Source of the DNA: Chitinophagaceae bacterium | GTDB taxonomy: Bacteria; Bacteroidota; Bacteroidia; Chitinophagales; Chitinophagaceae | Assembly (NCBI GenBank): GCA_009996675.1 | Contig: JAACZQ010000002.1 | Coordinates: 50,882-114,881, forward strand | DNA: 64,000 nt | Direction: 5' to 3' | Shown here: one piece after another, positions 44,643-52,631 of the stretch | How positions within the stretch are numbered: the stretch's first letter is position 1 | How the letters are laid out: each line of letters opens with the position of its first letter | The notes under the pieces: generated by a model | Database searches by the model: none | What the model saw: the letters and a program-made list of their open reading frames with translations, nothing else | What the model was told of the DNA's origin: nothing | Made by a program: the position numbers and the translations under genes

Positions 44643-44650
44643 TACATTTG
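44643..44650 (+). promoter_or_regulatory. -7 box TACATTTG of yajC
   Basis: A full TAnnTTTG match 22 bases before the yajC ATG. No clear -33 box at standard distance, so it may only add to read-through from the nusB promoter. Confidence 0.5.
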
Positions 44651-44672
44651 TAAACAACAAAAACACATAACA

Positions 44673-45017
44673 ATGTTGAATTTGAATGCAGTTTTATTAG
44701 CAGCAGGCAACCCCCAGCAAGGTGGTGGTGGTATGGTGCAGTTGGTGATGATGGGTGCCATCATCCTGGTTTTTTGGTTATTCATGATCCGTCCACAAGC
44801 TAAAAAAGCCAAGGATCAAAAGAAGTTTGTAGACAATATGCAGAAGGGCGATAAAATTGTAACCATTGCCGGTATCCATGGTACCATCAATAAAATCAAT
44901 GAAGACAATACCATTCAGCTGGAAGTGAATCCCGGCAGCTACCTGAAAATTGAAAAATCTTCCGTGAGCATGGAATGGAGTGCTGCGATCAATAAAGCAT
45001 CTGCCGATAAAAAATAA
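44673..45017 (+). CDS. yajC: Preprotein translocase subunit YajC
   Basis: A 114-residue protein: Gly/Gln-rich start, one transmembrane helix (about residues 22-42, ending in F-W-L-F-M-I-R-P-Q), then a basic stretch K-K-A-K-D-Q-K-K and the conserved G-D-K-I-V-T-I-A-G-I-H-G. YajC associates with SecDF beside SecYEG. Normal size for the family. Followed by a terminator. Confidence 0.95.
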   Translation: MLNLNAVLLAAGNPQQGGGGMVQLVMMGAIILVFWLFMIRPQAKKAKDQKKFVDNMQKGDKIVTIAGIHGTINKINEDNTIQLEVNPGSYLKIEKSSVSMEWSAAINKASADKK

Positions 45018-45050
45018 TAACGCTTTTTTTTGGCGTTGAACACTTACATT

Positions 45051-45080
45051 AGGGCCTGGAATAAAATTCCAGGCCCTTTT
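45051..45080 (+). terminator. Rho-independent terminator between yajC and coaE
   Basis: A 12-base-pair perfect stem (45051-45062 with 45066-45077), 3-base loop, then TTT to 45080. It ends 5 bases before the coaE ATG, so it overlaps the coaE leader region. Confidence 0.8.
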
Positions 45081-45084
45081 CTGT

Positions 45085-45678
45085 ATGCTCAAGATTGGTC
45101 TCACCGGCGGTATTGGCAGTGGTAAATCCACTGTATCCGATATTTTCAGGGTATTGGGCATTCCCGTGTATAATGCCGACAAACAGGCTAAAACTTTAAT
45201 GGAACAGGATCCGGGCCTGCGTGCAAAAGTGACGGATTTGTTTGGTCCCGAAGCTTATGCAGGCGGACAGCTGAACCGTAAATGGATAGCCGATATTGTT
45301 TTTAATGACCGCTATCAGTTAGAACGACTGAATGCTATTGTGCACCCGGCAGCCATCAGTGCCGGGGAAGCCTGGGCATTGGAGCAAAACACCGCATATG
45401 TGGTGAAAGAAGCAGCTTTGTTTTTTGAAGCGGGTTCTGCAGCCGGGCTGGATTATATCATTGGCGTGTATACCCCCAAGCACCTGCGAATTCAGCGGGT
45501 GATGCAGCGCGACGGATTATCGCGGGACGCTGTTTTACAGCGGATGGCACAGCAGATACAGGAAGAAATAAAAATGCGGCTATGCGATTTTGTGATCGTG
45601 AACGATGAGCAACAACTACTGATTCCACAGGTACTGCGACTGCATGAACAATTCATAAAAGAATCTTATGATAGATAA
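45085..45678 (+). CDS. coaE: Dephospho-CoA kinase
   Basis: A 197-residue enzyme for the last step of CoA synthesis. P-loop G-L-T-G-G-I-G-S-G-K-S-T at residues 5-16, followed by D-I-F and the V-Y-N-A-D substrate region; a late R-x-x-x-Q motif is present. Family length. It is the last conserved member of the nusB cluster and overlaps the cupin gene by 11 bases. Confidence 0.95.
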   Translation: MLKIGLTGGIGSGKSTVSDIFRVLGIPVYNADKQAKTLMEQDPGLRAKVTDLFGPEAYAGGQLNRKWIADIVFNDRYQLERLNAIVHPAAISAGEAWALEQNTAYVVKEAALFFEAGSAAGLDYIIGVYTPKHLRIQRVMQRDGLSRDAVLQRMAQQIQEEIKMRLCDFVIVNDEQQLLIPQVLRLHEQFIKESYDR

Positions 45679-46030
45679 AGTAGCGCTTGCCCACGCTTTC
45701 GAAAAAATTAATAGCTATTGGAGCCCGGTTATCGCCGGTAGTCTGAATGGACAGCACGTTAAACTGGCCAAATTCAAAGGTCCTTTTACCTGGCATCACC
45801 ATGCGGAAGAAGATGAGCTGTTTTATGTGTTTAAAGGAGGTTTTAATATGGAGTTCAGGGATAAGGTAGTATCCTTGCAGGAAGGAGATTTTCTGATTGT
45901 GCCCCGCGGGGTGGAACACAGACCCAATGCACCGGAAGAAGTATGGGTAATGCTGTTTGAACCCGCTGGTACTCTGAACACCGGTAATGTGCGTAATGAA
46001 TTGACAAAGGATAAACTAACACAATTATGA
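45668..46030 (+). CDS. Cupin domain protein
   Basis: A 120-residue single cupin barrel. Motif 1 is W-H-H-H-A-E-E-D-E-L-F-Y-V-F-K-G-G (His and Glu metal ligands), motif 2 P-R-G-V-E-H-R-P-N-A (third His). Fe, Mn or Zn likely. Substrate unknown. It overlaps coaE by 11 bases and the next gene by 4, so it is translated from the same message; its partner may be the small monooxygenase-like protein behind it. Confidence 0.85.
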   Translation: MIDKVALAHAFEKINSYWSPVIAGSLNGQHVKLAKFKGPFTWHHHAEEDELFYVFKGGFNMEFRDKVVSLQEGDFLIVPRGVEHRPNAPEEVWVMLFEPAGTLNTGNVRNELTKDKLTQL

Positions 46031-46350
46031 TTGCCTCCACGCCTAAGCCGCCCTACTATGCAGTGATTTTTACGAATGAGCTGACCAGTGATACAGACGG
46101 ATATGAGTTAACGGCTGAACAGATGGTTAGCATGGCTGAATTGCAACCCGGCTACCTGGGCCATGAGTCGGTTCGCAATGGATTGGGTATTACCATTTCT
46201 TATTGGGAAAGCCTTGAAGCCATTCGACACTGGAAATCCATTACCGAGCATCAGCTGGCCCAGGAGTTGGGGAGAAGCCGGTGGTATCAACGGTATAAAA
46301 CACGCATCTGCCTGGTAGAGCGGGATTATGGTTTTGAGAAAGAACCCTGA
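46027..46350 (+). CDS. Antibiotic-biosynthesis-monooxygenase (ABM) family protein
   Basis: A 107-residue alpha-beta protein with the ABM pattern: Y-Y-A-V-I-F-T, then M-V-S-M-A-E-L-Q-P-G-Y-L-G-H-E-S, G-I-T-I-S-Y-W-E-S-L-E-A-I-R-H-W-K. This group includes small cofactor-free oxygenases and haem-degrading enzymes; many members have no known role. It overlaps the cupin gene by 4 bases. A pair of cupin and ABM genes suggests a shared small-molecule substrate. Confidence 0.8.
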   Translation: MIASTPKPPYYAVIFTNELTSDTDGYELTAEQMVSMAELQPGYLGHESVRNGLGITISYWESLEAIRHWKSITEHQLAQELGRSRWYQRYKTRICLVERDYGFEKEP

Positions 46351-46362
46351 CCCCCAATTTAT

Positions 46363-47577
46363 ATGATTTTAGCCCCTCAACCTGCCAACGAATCGGAACG
46401 CCTTCGAGAACTGATGCGTTATGAAGTATTGCACACACAATACGAAGAAGATTTCGACGATATTGTTCGATTGGCTTCTTCTATTTGTGAAACACCGATT
46501 TCCACCATTACCCTTATTGCTCAGAACCAGCAATGGTTTAAAGCTCATATTGGGGTACCTCACAGGGATGGAGACCGGGATACTTCATTTTGTGGCCACG
46601 CCATTATGGGCACTGATCTGATGGTTGTCCCCGATGCGTTACAGGATGAACGTTTTGCCGATAATCCCCTGGTTCAACATGATCCATCCATCCGTTTTTA
46701 TGCCGGCTGTCCACTCATAAGCGCAAATGGGTTCCCCCTGGGTACCCTTTGTGTGATTGACCGTATACCCCGGCAGCTGAATCCCACACAGGAAATGTCT
46801 TTGAAGGTATTAAGCGGACAGGTCGTTAAATTATTCGAGCTCCGGCTTCGCAACCGGGAAATAGAGTCGCAGCGTGCCCGTCTGGAAGAGTTTGGCACTG
46901 TTCAGAATAAGATAATATCTATTATTTCGCATGATGTGCGGGGTCCGCTTGCATCTTTGAAAAGTCTGCTGGAACTGGTCCGTTCGGATCAGGTGTCGCC
47001 GGAAGATGCAAAAAACCTGTTTGGGATTCTGGACAAACAGCTGGATGGTACCATGGGTATGTTAACCAACCTGGTAGAATGGGGAGGTTTGCTGATGCGT
47101 AAACCCGCACTGGATATTGGCACGGTAGATCTGCATAACCTGGTAGAACACAAAATCATTCCAATCCTTGCCCCTTTTGCTGACCCTAAAAAGAACCAGA
47201 TCCGTAGCCTGATCAGACCTGGCCTGCGGGTTCGTGGAGATGAATACGCGTTGCGCTTCATTTTGCGGAATATTCTGAGTAATGCGAATAAATATACCAG
47301 TGAGGGCATCATACAGTTGAGCGCCACTGAAAAACCAGATGGCATCATTCAACTGCAAATCAGTGATAATGGTTGCGGGATGGATGAAACCCAACTCAAA
47401 AACCTGTTTCAGTGGGATCAGAAGCGAAAAAGCAGGGAAGGGACTCACCGGGAAAAAGGGAGTGGGCTAGGACTCATTCTGGCCCGTGAGTTTGCGGAGT
47501 CCATGCGCGTGACTATAGAAGCTACCAGTAATCCTGGAGAAGGCACTATCTTCACTTTAATTCTACATGAAGCCTAA
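46363..47577 (+). CDS. GAF-domain sensor histidine kinase
   Basis: A 404-residue cytoplasmic kinase. GAF domain about 20-165 (with F-C-G-H and G-T-L-C-V-I-D), then HisKA with S-H-D-V-R-G-P-L (His190), and HATPase_c with N-box R-N-I-L-S-N-A-N-K-Y, G1 D-N-G-C-G-M-D and G2 G-S-G-L-G-L. There is no transmembrane segment, and no response regulator gene is adjacent. The N-terminal GAF resembles those of light- or redox-type two-component proteins in Bacteroidota, but no cysteine for a bilin is evident in a conserved place. It overlaps the next gene by 11 bases. Confidence 0.92.
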   Translation: MILAPQPANESERLRELMRYEVLHTQYEEDFDDIVRLASSICETPISTITLIAQNQQWFKAHIGVPHRDGDRDTSFCGHAIMGTDLMVVPDALQDERFADNPLVQHDPSIRFYAGCPLISANGFPLGTLCVIDRIPRQLNPTQEMSLKVLSGQVVKLFELRLRNREIESQRARLEEFGTVQNKIISIISHDVRGPLASLKSLLELVRSDQVSPEDAKNLFGILDKQLDGTMGMLTNLVEWGGLLMRKPALDIGTVDLHNLVEHKIIPILAPFADPKKNQIRSLIRPGLRVRGDEYALRFILRNILSNANKYTSEGIIQLSATEKPDGIIQLQISDNGCGMDETQLKNLFQWDQKRKSREGTHREKGSGLGLILAREFAESMRVTIEATSNPGEGTIFTLILHEA

Positions 47578-47923
47578 AACTACCATACGGATACTGGTTG
47601 CAGCGGCCTTACTGGCCGGGGCCTTATATTACACGGTTTTTTACTGGGCAATCCCGAAAACAGCGGCCTGGACCTTCCCGTTCAAGTGGCGTAATTTACC
47701 CATTCGTGCGCATCGTACGATTGCCAGGTCTTACCTCGGTCACCCGGCTGATACCATGGCATTAATATCCGACCGTTGGTACCAGGGGCCGGTGGGTAAG
47801 CAATATTCACTTACACTTTATTACAACCGCGATACCCTGGTTCGTTCGGCTGCGGTTTATTATCATTACCGATCCTGGCTGAAGCACAAAGACTATCTGA
47901 TTGATTCGGTTACTACGGAGTGA
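47567..47923 (+). CDS. Hypothetical membrane-anchored protein
   Basis: A 118-residue protein with an N-terminal transmembrane helix or uncleaved signal (about residues 8-26) and a Tyr/Arg-rich mature part. Not recognised. It overlaps the histidine kinase by 11 bases and may belong to the same signalling unit, though nothing in its sequence shows this. Confidence 0.55.
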   Translation: MKPKTTIRILVAAALLAGALYYTVFYWAIPKTAAWTFPFKWRNLPIRAHRTIARSYLGHPADTMALISDRWYQGPVGKQYSLTLYYNRDTLVRSAAVYYHYRSWLKHKDYLIDSVTTE

Positions 47924-48146
47924 TAGGGGGATGTCAGATCTCAGATTTCAGATTTTTGATTTTTTGATGTTTGATTTTTTGATTGATGTCAAATCGAAGA
48001 AGTTGGAGGTTTGTTTTTTTCTAGAAGCGAGCAGCTAGCAGCTAAAAACCGACAGCCCAAAACACTCATAACTGACTACTCACTACTCACCGCGTATCGC
48101 CTTAGCTTTAGCGGTGGTCAAGCCTAAGCGCGGGTGGACGGCACAA
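47924..48146. repeat. Low-complexity intergenic block
   Basis: About 220 bases with no coding sense. From 47936 come short near-repeats of TCAGAT and TTGATT; then a stretch with AGCTAGCAGCTA (near 48031) and runs of ACT/CACT (ACTGACTACTCACTACTCAC, near 48072). The block ends with a possible imperfect hairpin built on GCCTTAG/CTAAGCG. This looks like mosaic filler made of worn repeats. It separates a plus-strand and a minus-strand gene end, with no clear terminator. Confidence 0.65.
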
Positions 48147-49802
48147 TCATTTCTTCCCCGTAATTTCTTCAATGGCTTTACCCACGGCGCCATTGGGCAT
48201 TTGTACACGGAGCATGGCGGCTAAGGTTACAGCAATATCGGTCATGTAGTATTCATGATTGGTTTTGCCTTGCGGCACATTCCAGCCATACCATACCAGG
48301 GGAATATGTGCATCGTAGGGATTCCATACACTGTGATCGGTTCCTTTGGGATTGTCTTTGAACCAGGCGGGAAGGGTAAGTACTTGTAAATCGCCGCTGC
48401 GGTATGGGAAATTTCCGTTGAGCAAACGTTCACGGATCGGGTTGGGTAAGTTGGATTGATCCAGCGCTGCTTTATCAACAATGCGATAAATGCCTTCTTC
48501 TTTTTCAAATCGCTTAATCAATGTTTTCTTGATCTGGTTTATATCCAGTTTCAGTGAATCGATTTGTTTGTGATTGAGAGCGAGATTATAATAGCTGGAA
48601 TTTGAAATGATGTCTTTGATCTGGTATTGTTCAAACATTTCCTGGTTCACTTTTTTTACCAGACTACTCAGGGTAACCGAACCACCGGGCAGGTTATGCT
48701 CTTTCAGAAAACCCGGTACATGCGCAGCACCATGATCGGCTGTGAGGAAAAGCAGGTAATTGCCTTTTCCTACCTGCTTATCGAGAAAGTTCAGGAAATC
48801 GGCAATATCGCGATCGAGACGCAGGTAGGTATCTTCCAGTTCAACGGCATTGGGACCGAAACTGTGACCGGAATAATCGGTGGAAGAAACACTGACTGCC
48901 AGGAAATCGGTTTCAGCGCCCTTGCCCATTTGCTCATTGATGGCCGCAGCCTTGGCCATTTCAAAAGTATAAGTAGCCGCCTGTGGCATAAAGGGCAGTT
49001 TCCAGTAATCCTTGCCGATATACCCCTTCATGTCATAGGGGAAACTGTTTTTCGGGCCAATCTCGGTACGCTCATACTCTTTTGCATCCGCCGTACTCTG
49101 GGTATAGGTTTCTATTGGGTATAAGGTATTCCACCCCTGTGCATAATAGGTATCGGGCAGTTTACGGGCATTGAAATCTTTTACCCACTGTGGCAGGTCA
49201 TTCATGTAATAGGTACTGCTGATAAACATGCCTTTGTTTTCATCATACCAGTATGCGGCGTTGGCAGAATGTCCGGCTGGCAGTATAGAACCACGGTCTT
49301 TGATGGAAATACCAATGACTTTGCTCCTGAAATTGGTGGCCAGTCTTAATTCATCGGTAATGGTATTGCTAACCAGGTTACGCGGACTCATTTCGCCGTC
49401 ACGGCTATCGGAACCCACCGTTTTTACGGTTTTATCTTCCACGCAATACATCGAACGGTTTAGTTTGCTGTCCCACCAGTTATTACCGGTAATCCCATTG
49501 ATGGAAGGGACGCTGCCGGTGTACACACAGGCATGACCACAGGCTGTGGCAGTAGGGGTATAGGGGATAAAGGTATTCTCGCAACTAAAGCCCTGGTTCA
49601 GAAGGCGGTTGAAGCCGTCTTTGCCATACCGGTTCTGGTACCGGTACAGGTAGTCCCAGCGCATCTGGTCAACCATCAGCCCTACCACCAGTTTGGGCCG
49701 GGGTACGCCATTGGAAGCTGCGGGGGTGGGATTATTGTTTTTTTGGGCATGTAAAAAGAGTACAAAAAGCCCGGAAAGGGCCAGCATCAAGCTTTTTTTC
49801 AT
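48147..49802 (-). CDS. PafA-type alkaline phosphatase
   Basis: A 551-residue secreted protein (signal peptide to about residue 19, L-H-A-Q). The features match PafA of the alkaline phosphatase superfamily: metal-binding D45 in L-M-V-D-Q-M, the Thr nucleophile in Y-T-P-T-A-T-A-C-G-H (T86), N-N-W (N107/108), K168-D-R170, S-T-D-Y-S-G-H and T-A-D-H-G. PafA-type enzymes release phosphate from many monoesters in the periplasm and are typical of Bacteroidota. The K-x-R pair and Thr argue for monoesterase rather than diesterase activity. No Pho-box-like element is evident. Confidence 0.9.
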   Translation of the reverse strand: MKKSLMLALSGLFVLFLHAQKNNNPTPAASNGVPRPKLVVGLMVDQMRWDYLYRYQNRYGKDGFNRLLNQGFSCENTFIPYTPTATACGHACVYTGSVPSINGITGNNWWDSKLNRSMYCVEDKTVKTVGSDSRDGEMSPRNLVSNTITDELRLATNFRSKVIGISIKDRGSILPAGHSANAAYWYDENKGMFISSTYYMNDLPQWVKDFNARKLPDTYYAQGWNTLYPIETYTQSTADAKEYERTEIGPKNSFPYDMKGYIGKDYWKLPFMPQAATYTFEMAKAAAINEQMGKGAETDFLAVSVSSTDYSGHSFGPNAVELEDTYLRLDRDIADFLNFLDKQVGKGNYLLFLTADHGAAHVPGFLKEHNLPGGSVTLSSLVKKVNQEMFEQYQIKDIISNSSYYNLALNHKQIDSLKLDINQIKKTLIKRFEKEEGIYRIVDKAALDQSNLPNPIRERLLNGNFPYRSGDLQVLTLPAWFKDNPKGTDHSVWNPYDAHIPLVWYGWNVPQGKTNHEYYMTDIAVTLAAMLRVQMPNGAVGKAIEEITGKK

Positions 49803-49876
49803 GTTGCGAAGTTTGAATCTGCCGGGCAGAAATGTTAAAGCAGGCGTGAAGATACGGTAATGGTGAATAATTAGCC

Positions 49877-49907
49877 TTGACCTATAAGCCGGAAATGACT
49901 AATTTTG
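49877..49907 (+). promoter_or_regulatory. Promoter of SPT-like gene (TTG-N20-TAATTTTG)
   Basis: TTG at 49877-49879 and TAATTTTG at 49900-49907, 20 bases apart, near the Bacteroidota consensus; 45 bases before the ATG. Confidence 0.7.
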
Positions 49908-49952
49908 CGGCAATTTAATCGCATCATAATAACAAAATAACAAATTGTTTAT

Positions 49953-51212
49953 ATGGCAGACATCTTCGAGAAGTTAATCAAAAACTACGGACCCATTGGT
50001 CAGCATCGTGAACGTGCACATGGATATTTCGCTTTCCCCAAGCTGGAAGGAGAAATCGGCAGCAGAATGAAATTTCGTGGTAAAGACATGATCGTCTGGA
50101 GTTTGAATAATTACCTCGGACTGGCCAATCACCCCGAAATCCGCAAAGTGGATGCCGATGCTTCCCGTGAATTCGGACTGGCCCTGCCCATGGGTGCCCG
50201 TATGATGAGCGGAAACAGCAATTATCATGAGCAATTGGAAAGAGAGCTGGCCGCATTTGAAGGTAAGGAAGATGCTATCCTGATGAACTTCGGTTATCAG
50301 GGCATTATGAGTGCCATCGACGCCATTTGCGGTCGTCATGATGTAATTGTTTACGACGCAGAAAGCCATGCCTGTATCATTGATGGTCTGCGTTTGCATC
50401 CCGGACATCGCTATGTGTTCAAACACAACGATGTGGAAGACTGCGAAAAGCAGCTTCAGCGTGCTACTGCCCTGGTTGAAAAACAAAAATCCGGTGGTAT
50501 CCTCGTGATTACTGAAGGTGTATTTGGTATGGCAGGTGACCAGGGTAAACTGAAAGAGATTGCAGCCCTGAAGGAAAAATATGAATTCCGTTTGCTGGTA
50601 GATGATGCACATGGTTTTGGTACCCTGGGTAAAACCGGTGCCGGTGCGGGAGAAGAGCAGGGCTGTCAGGATGCCATTGACCTCTATTTCTCCACTTTCG
50701 CCAAGTCTATGGCTTCCATTGGGGCGTTTATGGCCGGGCCGAAAATCATTGTTGATTATATCCGCTACAATATCCGTTCCCAGATTTTTGCCAAAAGCCT
50801 GCCGATGCCGCTGGTTATAGGCAACCTCAAGCGTCTGGATATGCTGCGTACGATGCCTGAGCTGAAAGACAAACTCTGGGAAAATGCACGCAAACTGCAA
50901 AATGGTTTGAAAGAAAGAGGATTTGATATTGGTAAAACCGATTCTCCGGTAACACCTGTATATATGAAAGGTGGGGTGGAAGAAGCTACCGCCATGGTGA
51001 TGGACCTGCGTGAGAATTACCATATTTTCTGTTCTATTGTGGTATATCCGGTGATTCCGAAAGGGCATATCATTTACCGACTGATTCCCACAGCAGCACA
51101 TACCGATGCTGATATTCAGGAAACCCTGAAAGCTTTTACTGAAACCAAGGCCAAGTTGGATGCCGGTGCTTATAAAGTAGAAGCCATTCCTGATATGGCC
51201 GAAGCGCGTTAA
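49953..51212 (+). CDS. Serine palmitoyltransferase-like alpha-oxoamine synthase
   Basis: A 419-residue PLP enzyme of the alpha-oxoamine synthase family. S-L-N-N-Y-L-G-L near residue 50, H-A-C (about 144-146), D-D-A-H-G-F-G near 219-225 and the PLP lysine K251 in T-F-A-K-S-M are visible. In Bacteroidota this type is the serine palmitoyltransferase that starts sphingolipid synthesis from serine and acyl-CoA; 2-amino-3-ketobutyrate CoA ligase and AONS are the alternatives. The T-F-A-K-S context and single-gene setting favour SPT. Own promoter and terminator. Confidence 0.85.
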   Translation: MADIFEKLIKNYGPIGQHRERAHGYFAFPKLEGEIGSRMKFRGKDMIVWSLNNYLGLANHPEIRKVDADASREFGLALPMGARMMSGNSNYHEQLERELAAFEGKEDAILMNFGYQGIMSAIDAICGRHDVIVYDAESHACIIDGLRLHPGHRYVFKHNDVEDCEKQLQRATALVEKQKSGGILVITEGVFGMAGDQGKLKEIAALKEKYEFRLLVDDAHGFGTLGKTGAGAGEEQGCQDAIDLYFSTFAKSMASIGAFMAGPKIIVDYIRYNIRSQIFAKSLPMPLVIGNLKRLDMLRTMPELKDKLWENARKLQNGLKERGFDIGKTDSPVTPVYMKGGVEEATAMVMDLRENYHIFCSIVVYPVIPKGHIIYRLIPTAAHTDADIQETLKAFTETKAKLDAGAYKVEAIPDMAEAR

Positions 51213-51240
51213 ACTTTTGGTGTCTCGAATTACCTTTTTG

Positions 51241-51267
51241 AAAGGGAGTAGCAATACTCCCTTTTTT
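51241..51267 (+). terminator. Rho-independent terminator of the SPT-like gene
   Basis: A 10-base-pair stem (51241-51250 with 51255-51264), 4-base loop, T-run to 51267. Confidence 0.9.
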
Positions 51268-51281
51268 GTTTACTTTACTGT

Positions 51282-51670
51282 ATGATCAGATTGGAGCATG
51301 CGGCTATCTGGTGCCGCAACCTGGAATTGATGAAGGACTTCTATGTCCGGTATTTTCACGCAACTGCCAATACCGGATATCATAATCCCGTCAAACAATT
51401 CAGCAGTTATTTTCTGCAATTTTCCTCCGGTGCCCGGTTGGAATTGATGCATCGGCCCGATATCAGGGAGCCATCAGACGCAGCGGCAAATGTATTCGGG
51501 TATCACCACCTGGCTTTTTCACTGGGTAGTAAGGAAAATGTGGATGCATTAATGAACGCCTGCGTGCGGATGGACTGATTATTGCCGGAGAACCCCGTAC
51601 AACAGGGGATGGGTATTATGAAAGTGTGGTACTGGATCCGGAAGGCAATCATATTGAATTAACGGTATAA
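51282..51670 (+). pseudogene. VOC family protein, broken by a frameshift
   Basis: The first 92 codons read as a glyoxalase/VOC domain (I-R-L-E-H-A-A-I-W-C, M-K-D-F-Y, F-G-Y-H-H-L-A-F-S). The frame then runs into a stop at 51576-51578, while the -1 frame continues from about 51554 with [25 protein letters not shown] and stops at 51668-51670. Loss of one G at about 51554 explains it. The whole would be about 129 residues, normal for the family. Either a recent mutation or a sequence error; the rest is undamaged. It starts 15 bases after the SPT-like gene terminator. Confidence 0.85.
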
Positions 51671-51701
51671 AAAAAGCGTTGCCATGGCAACGCTTTTTTT
51701 A
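51669..51701. terminator. Bidirectional terminator between VOC and DUF2911 genes
   Basis: Palindromic stem centred at CCATGG with 13 or more paired bases and a seven-base A-run and T-run on the two sides. It serves both converging genes. Confidence 0.9.
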
Positions 51702-51716
51702 TAATCAGGTATGTGA

Positions 51717-52554
51717 TTAAAGGGATTTGATTAATTCATTAGCCAGTTTCACGTATTCATCGTTCTTGGCTTCGGTAGCCACTTCAGCACATTTGGTTGC
51801 ACTGGTTTTGGCACCTACTTTATCACCCATCGCTTTTTGAATCTTGGCTTTCAGCAGGAAAAGCCAGAAACCCTGTGGATTGGCTTCTGTAGCCTTGGTA
51901 GCATTTACCAATGCCTTATTCAGATCTTTGTCCCACTCAAAAATTGGCAGCAGCCTGGTAAACAGCAGGATTTACTTTTTCGACAGCAAGTGCCTTTTCA
52001 ATCTGTGCACGTAAACGGTCTTTTACATTGGTGCTAACCGGAATACGTACCAGGGTAGTACCCCAGATCAGTTGTAACTCACAGGTTTCATTCCCCACAT
52101 TGGCAATCTGCATGGTGAATGTTTCTGTAGCAGCAGCAGCTTTATCGGCTTTTACTTTGAAGCGTACCACATCTTCCGCTTCTTTATAACCATCAGTTCC
52201 CCAGTTGTTCAGTCCTTTATTGATGATTACTTCCCAGTTGTCCTTGCCAGGGATGGTGTATAAAACATAAGAACCGGTATCCAGGGTTTTGCCGCCAATG
52301 GTTACATTGTCGGTAAACTTCAGGCGGGTTGCTGCATTCGCACCTGTGCGCCAGAGCTTATTTAATGGTGCGAGGTCGCTATTGTCTTTTAACAATGAAC
52401 GGCCATTGATATTCGGACGGGAATAGGTTACTTCAATCGTTCCCATACCAAAAGCCTGTGTCAATTTTTGTGTAGTACTGGGCTGAGGCATATTTACCTG
52501 AGCGAAACCAGTGAGGCTGCAAAGTGTTGCGGCCAGCATCAATAATTTTTTCAT
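51717..52554 (-). pseudogene. DUF2911 protein, broken by a frameshift
   Basis: The first part, 52554 down to 51937, gives 205 residues: signal peptide (L-T-G-F-A-Q at 15-20) and a DUF2911 domain (R-P-x-I-x-G-R, W-R-T-G-A-N-A-A-T). It stops right after A-A-N-F. Another frame goes on with E-W-D-K-D-L-N-K-A-L-V-N-A-T-K to the stop at 51717, a helical TPR-like tail of about 70 residues usual for the family. One extra T in a run of five T at about 51941-51945 (minus strand) explains the break. Function of DUF2911 is unknown; exported to the periplasm. Confidence 0.85.
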
Positions 52555-52631
52555 ACAGTGTATCGTTTTAGCTGCACAAATTTACCTGATTCCGGTGGTT
52601 CCGGGATTACGTTCATCATATTTTTTAGCCT

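Noticed and set aside
47936-48000. Possible CRISPR-like array (repeated TCAGAT / TTGATT)
   Set aside because: Units are 6-7 bases, irregular, without spacers of constant length and with no cas genes nearby.
48101-48140. Structured RNA or terminator at the end of the low-complexity block
   Set aside because: Pairing GCCTTAG / CTAAGCG is short and imperfect with a large loop and no T-run; too weak to call.
49974-51254. Open frame of more than 400 codons antisense to the SPT-like gene
   Set aside because: Mirror of a strongly conserved enzyme gene; low-sense composition with many His/Phe/Ile, and no promoter or start context.
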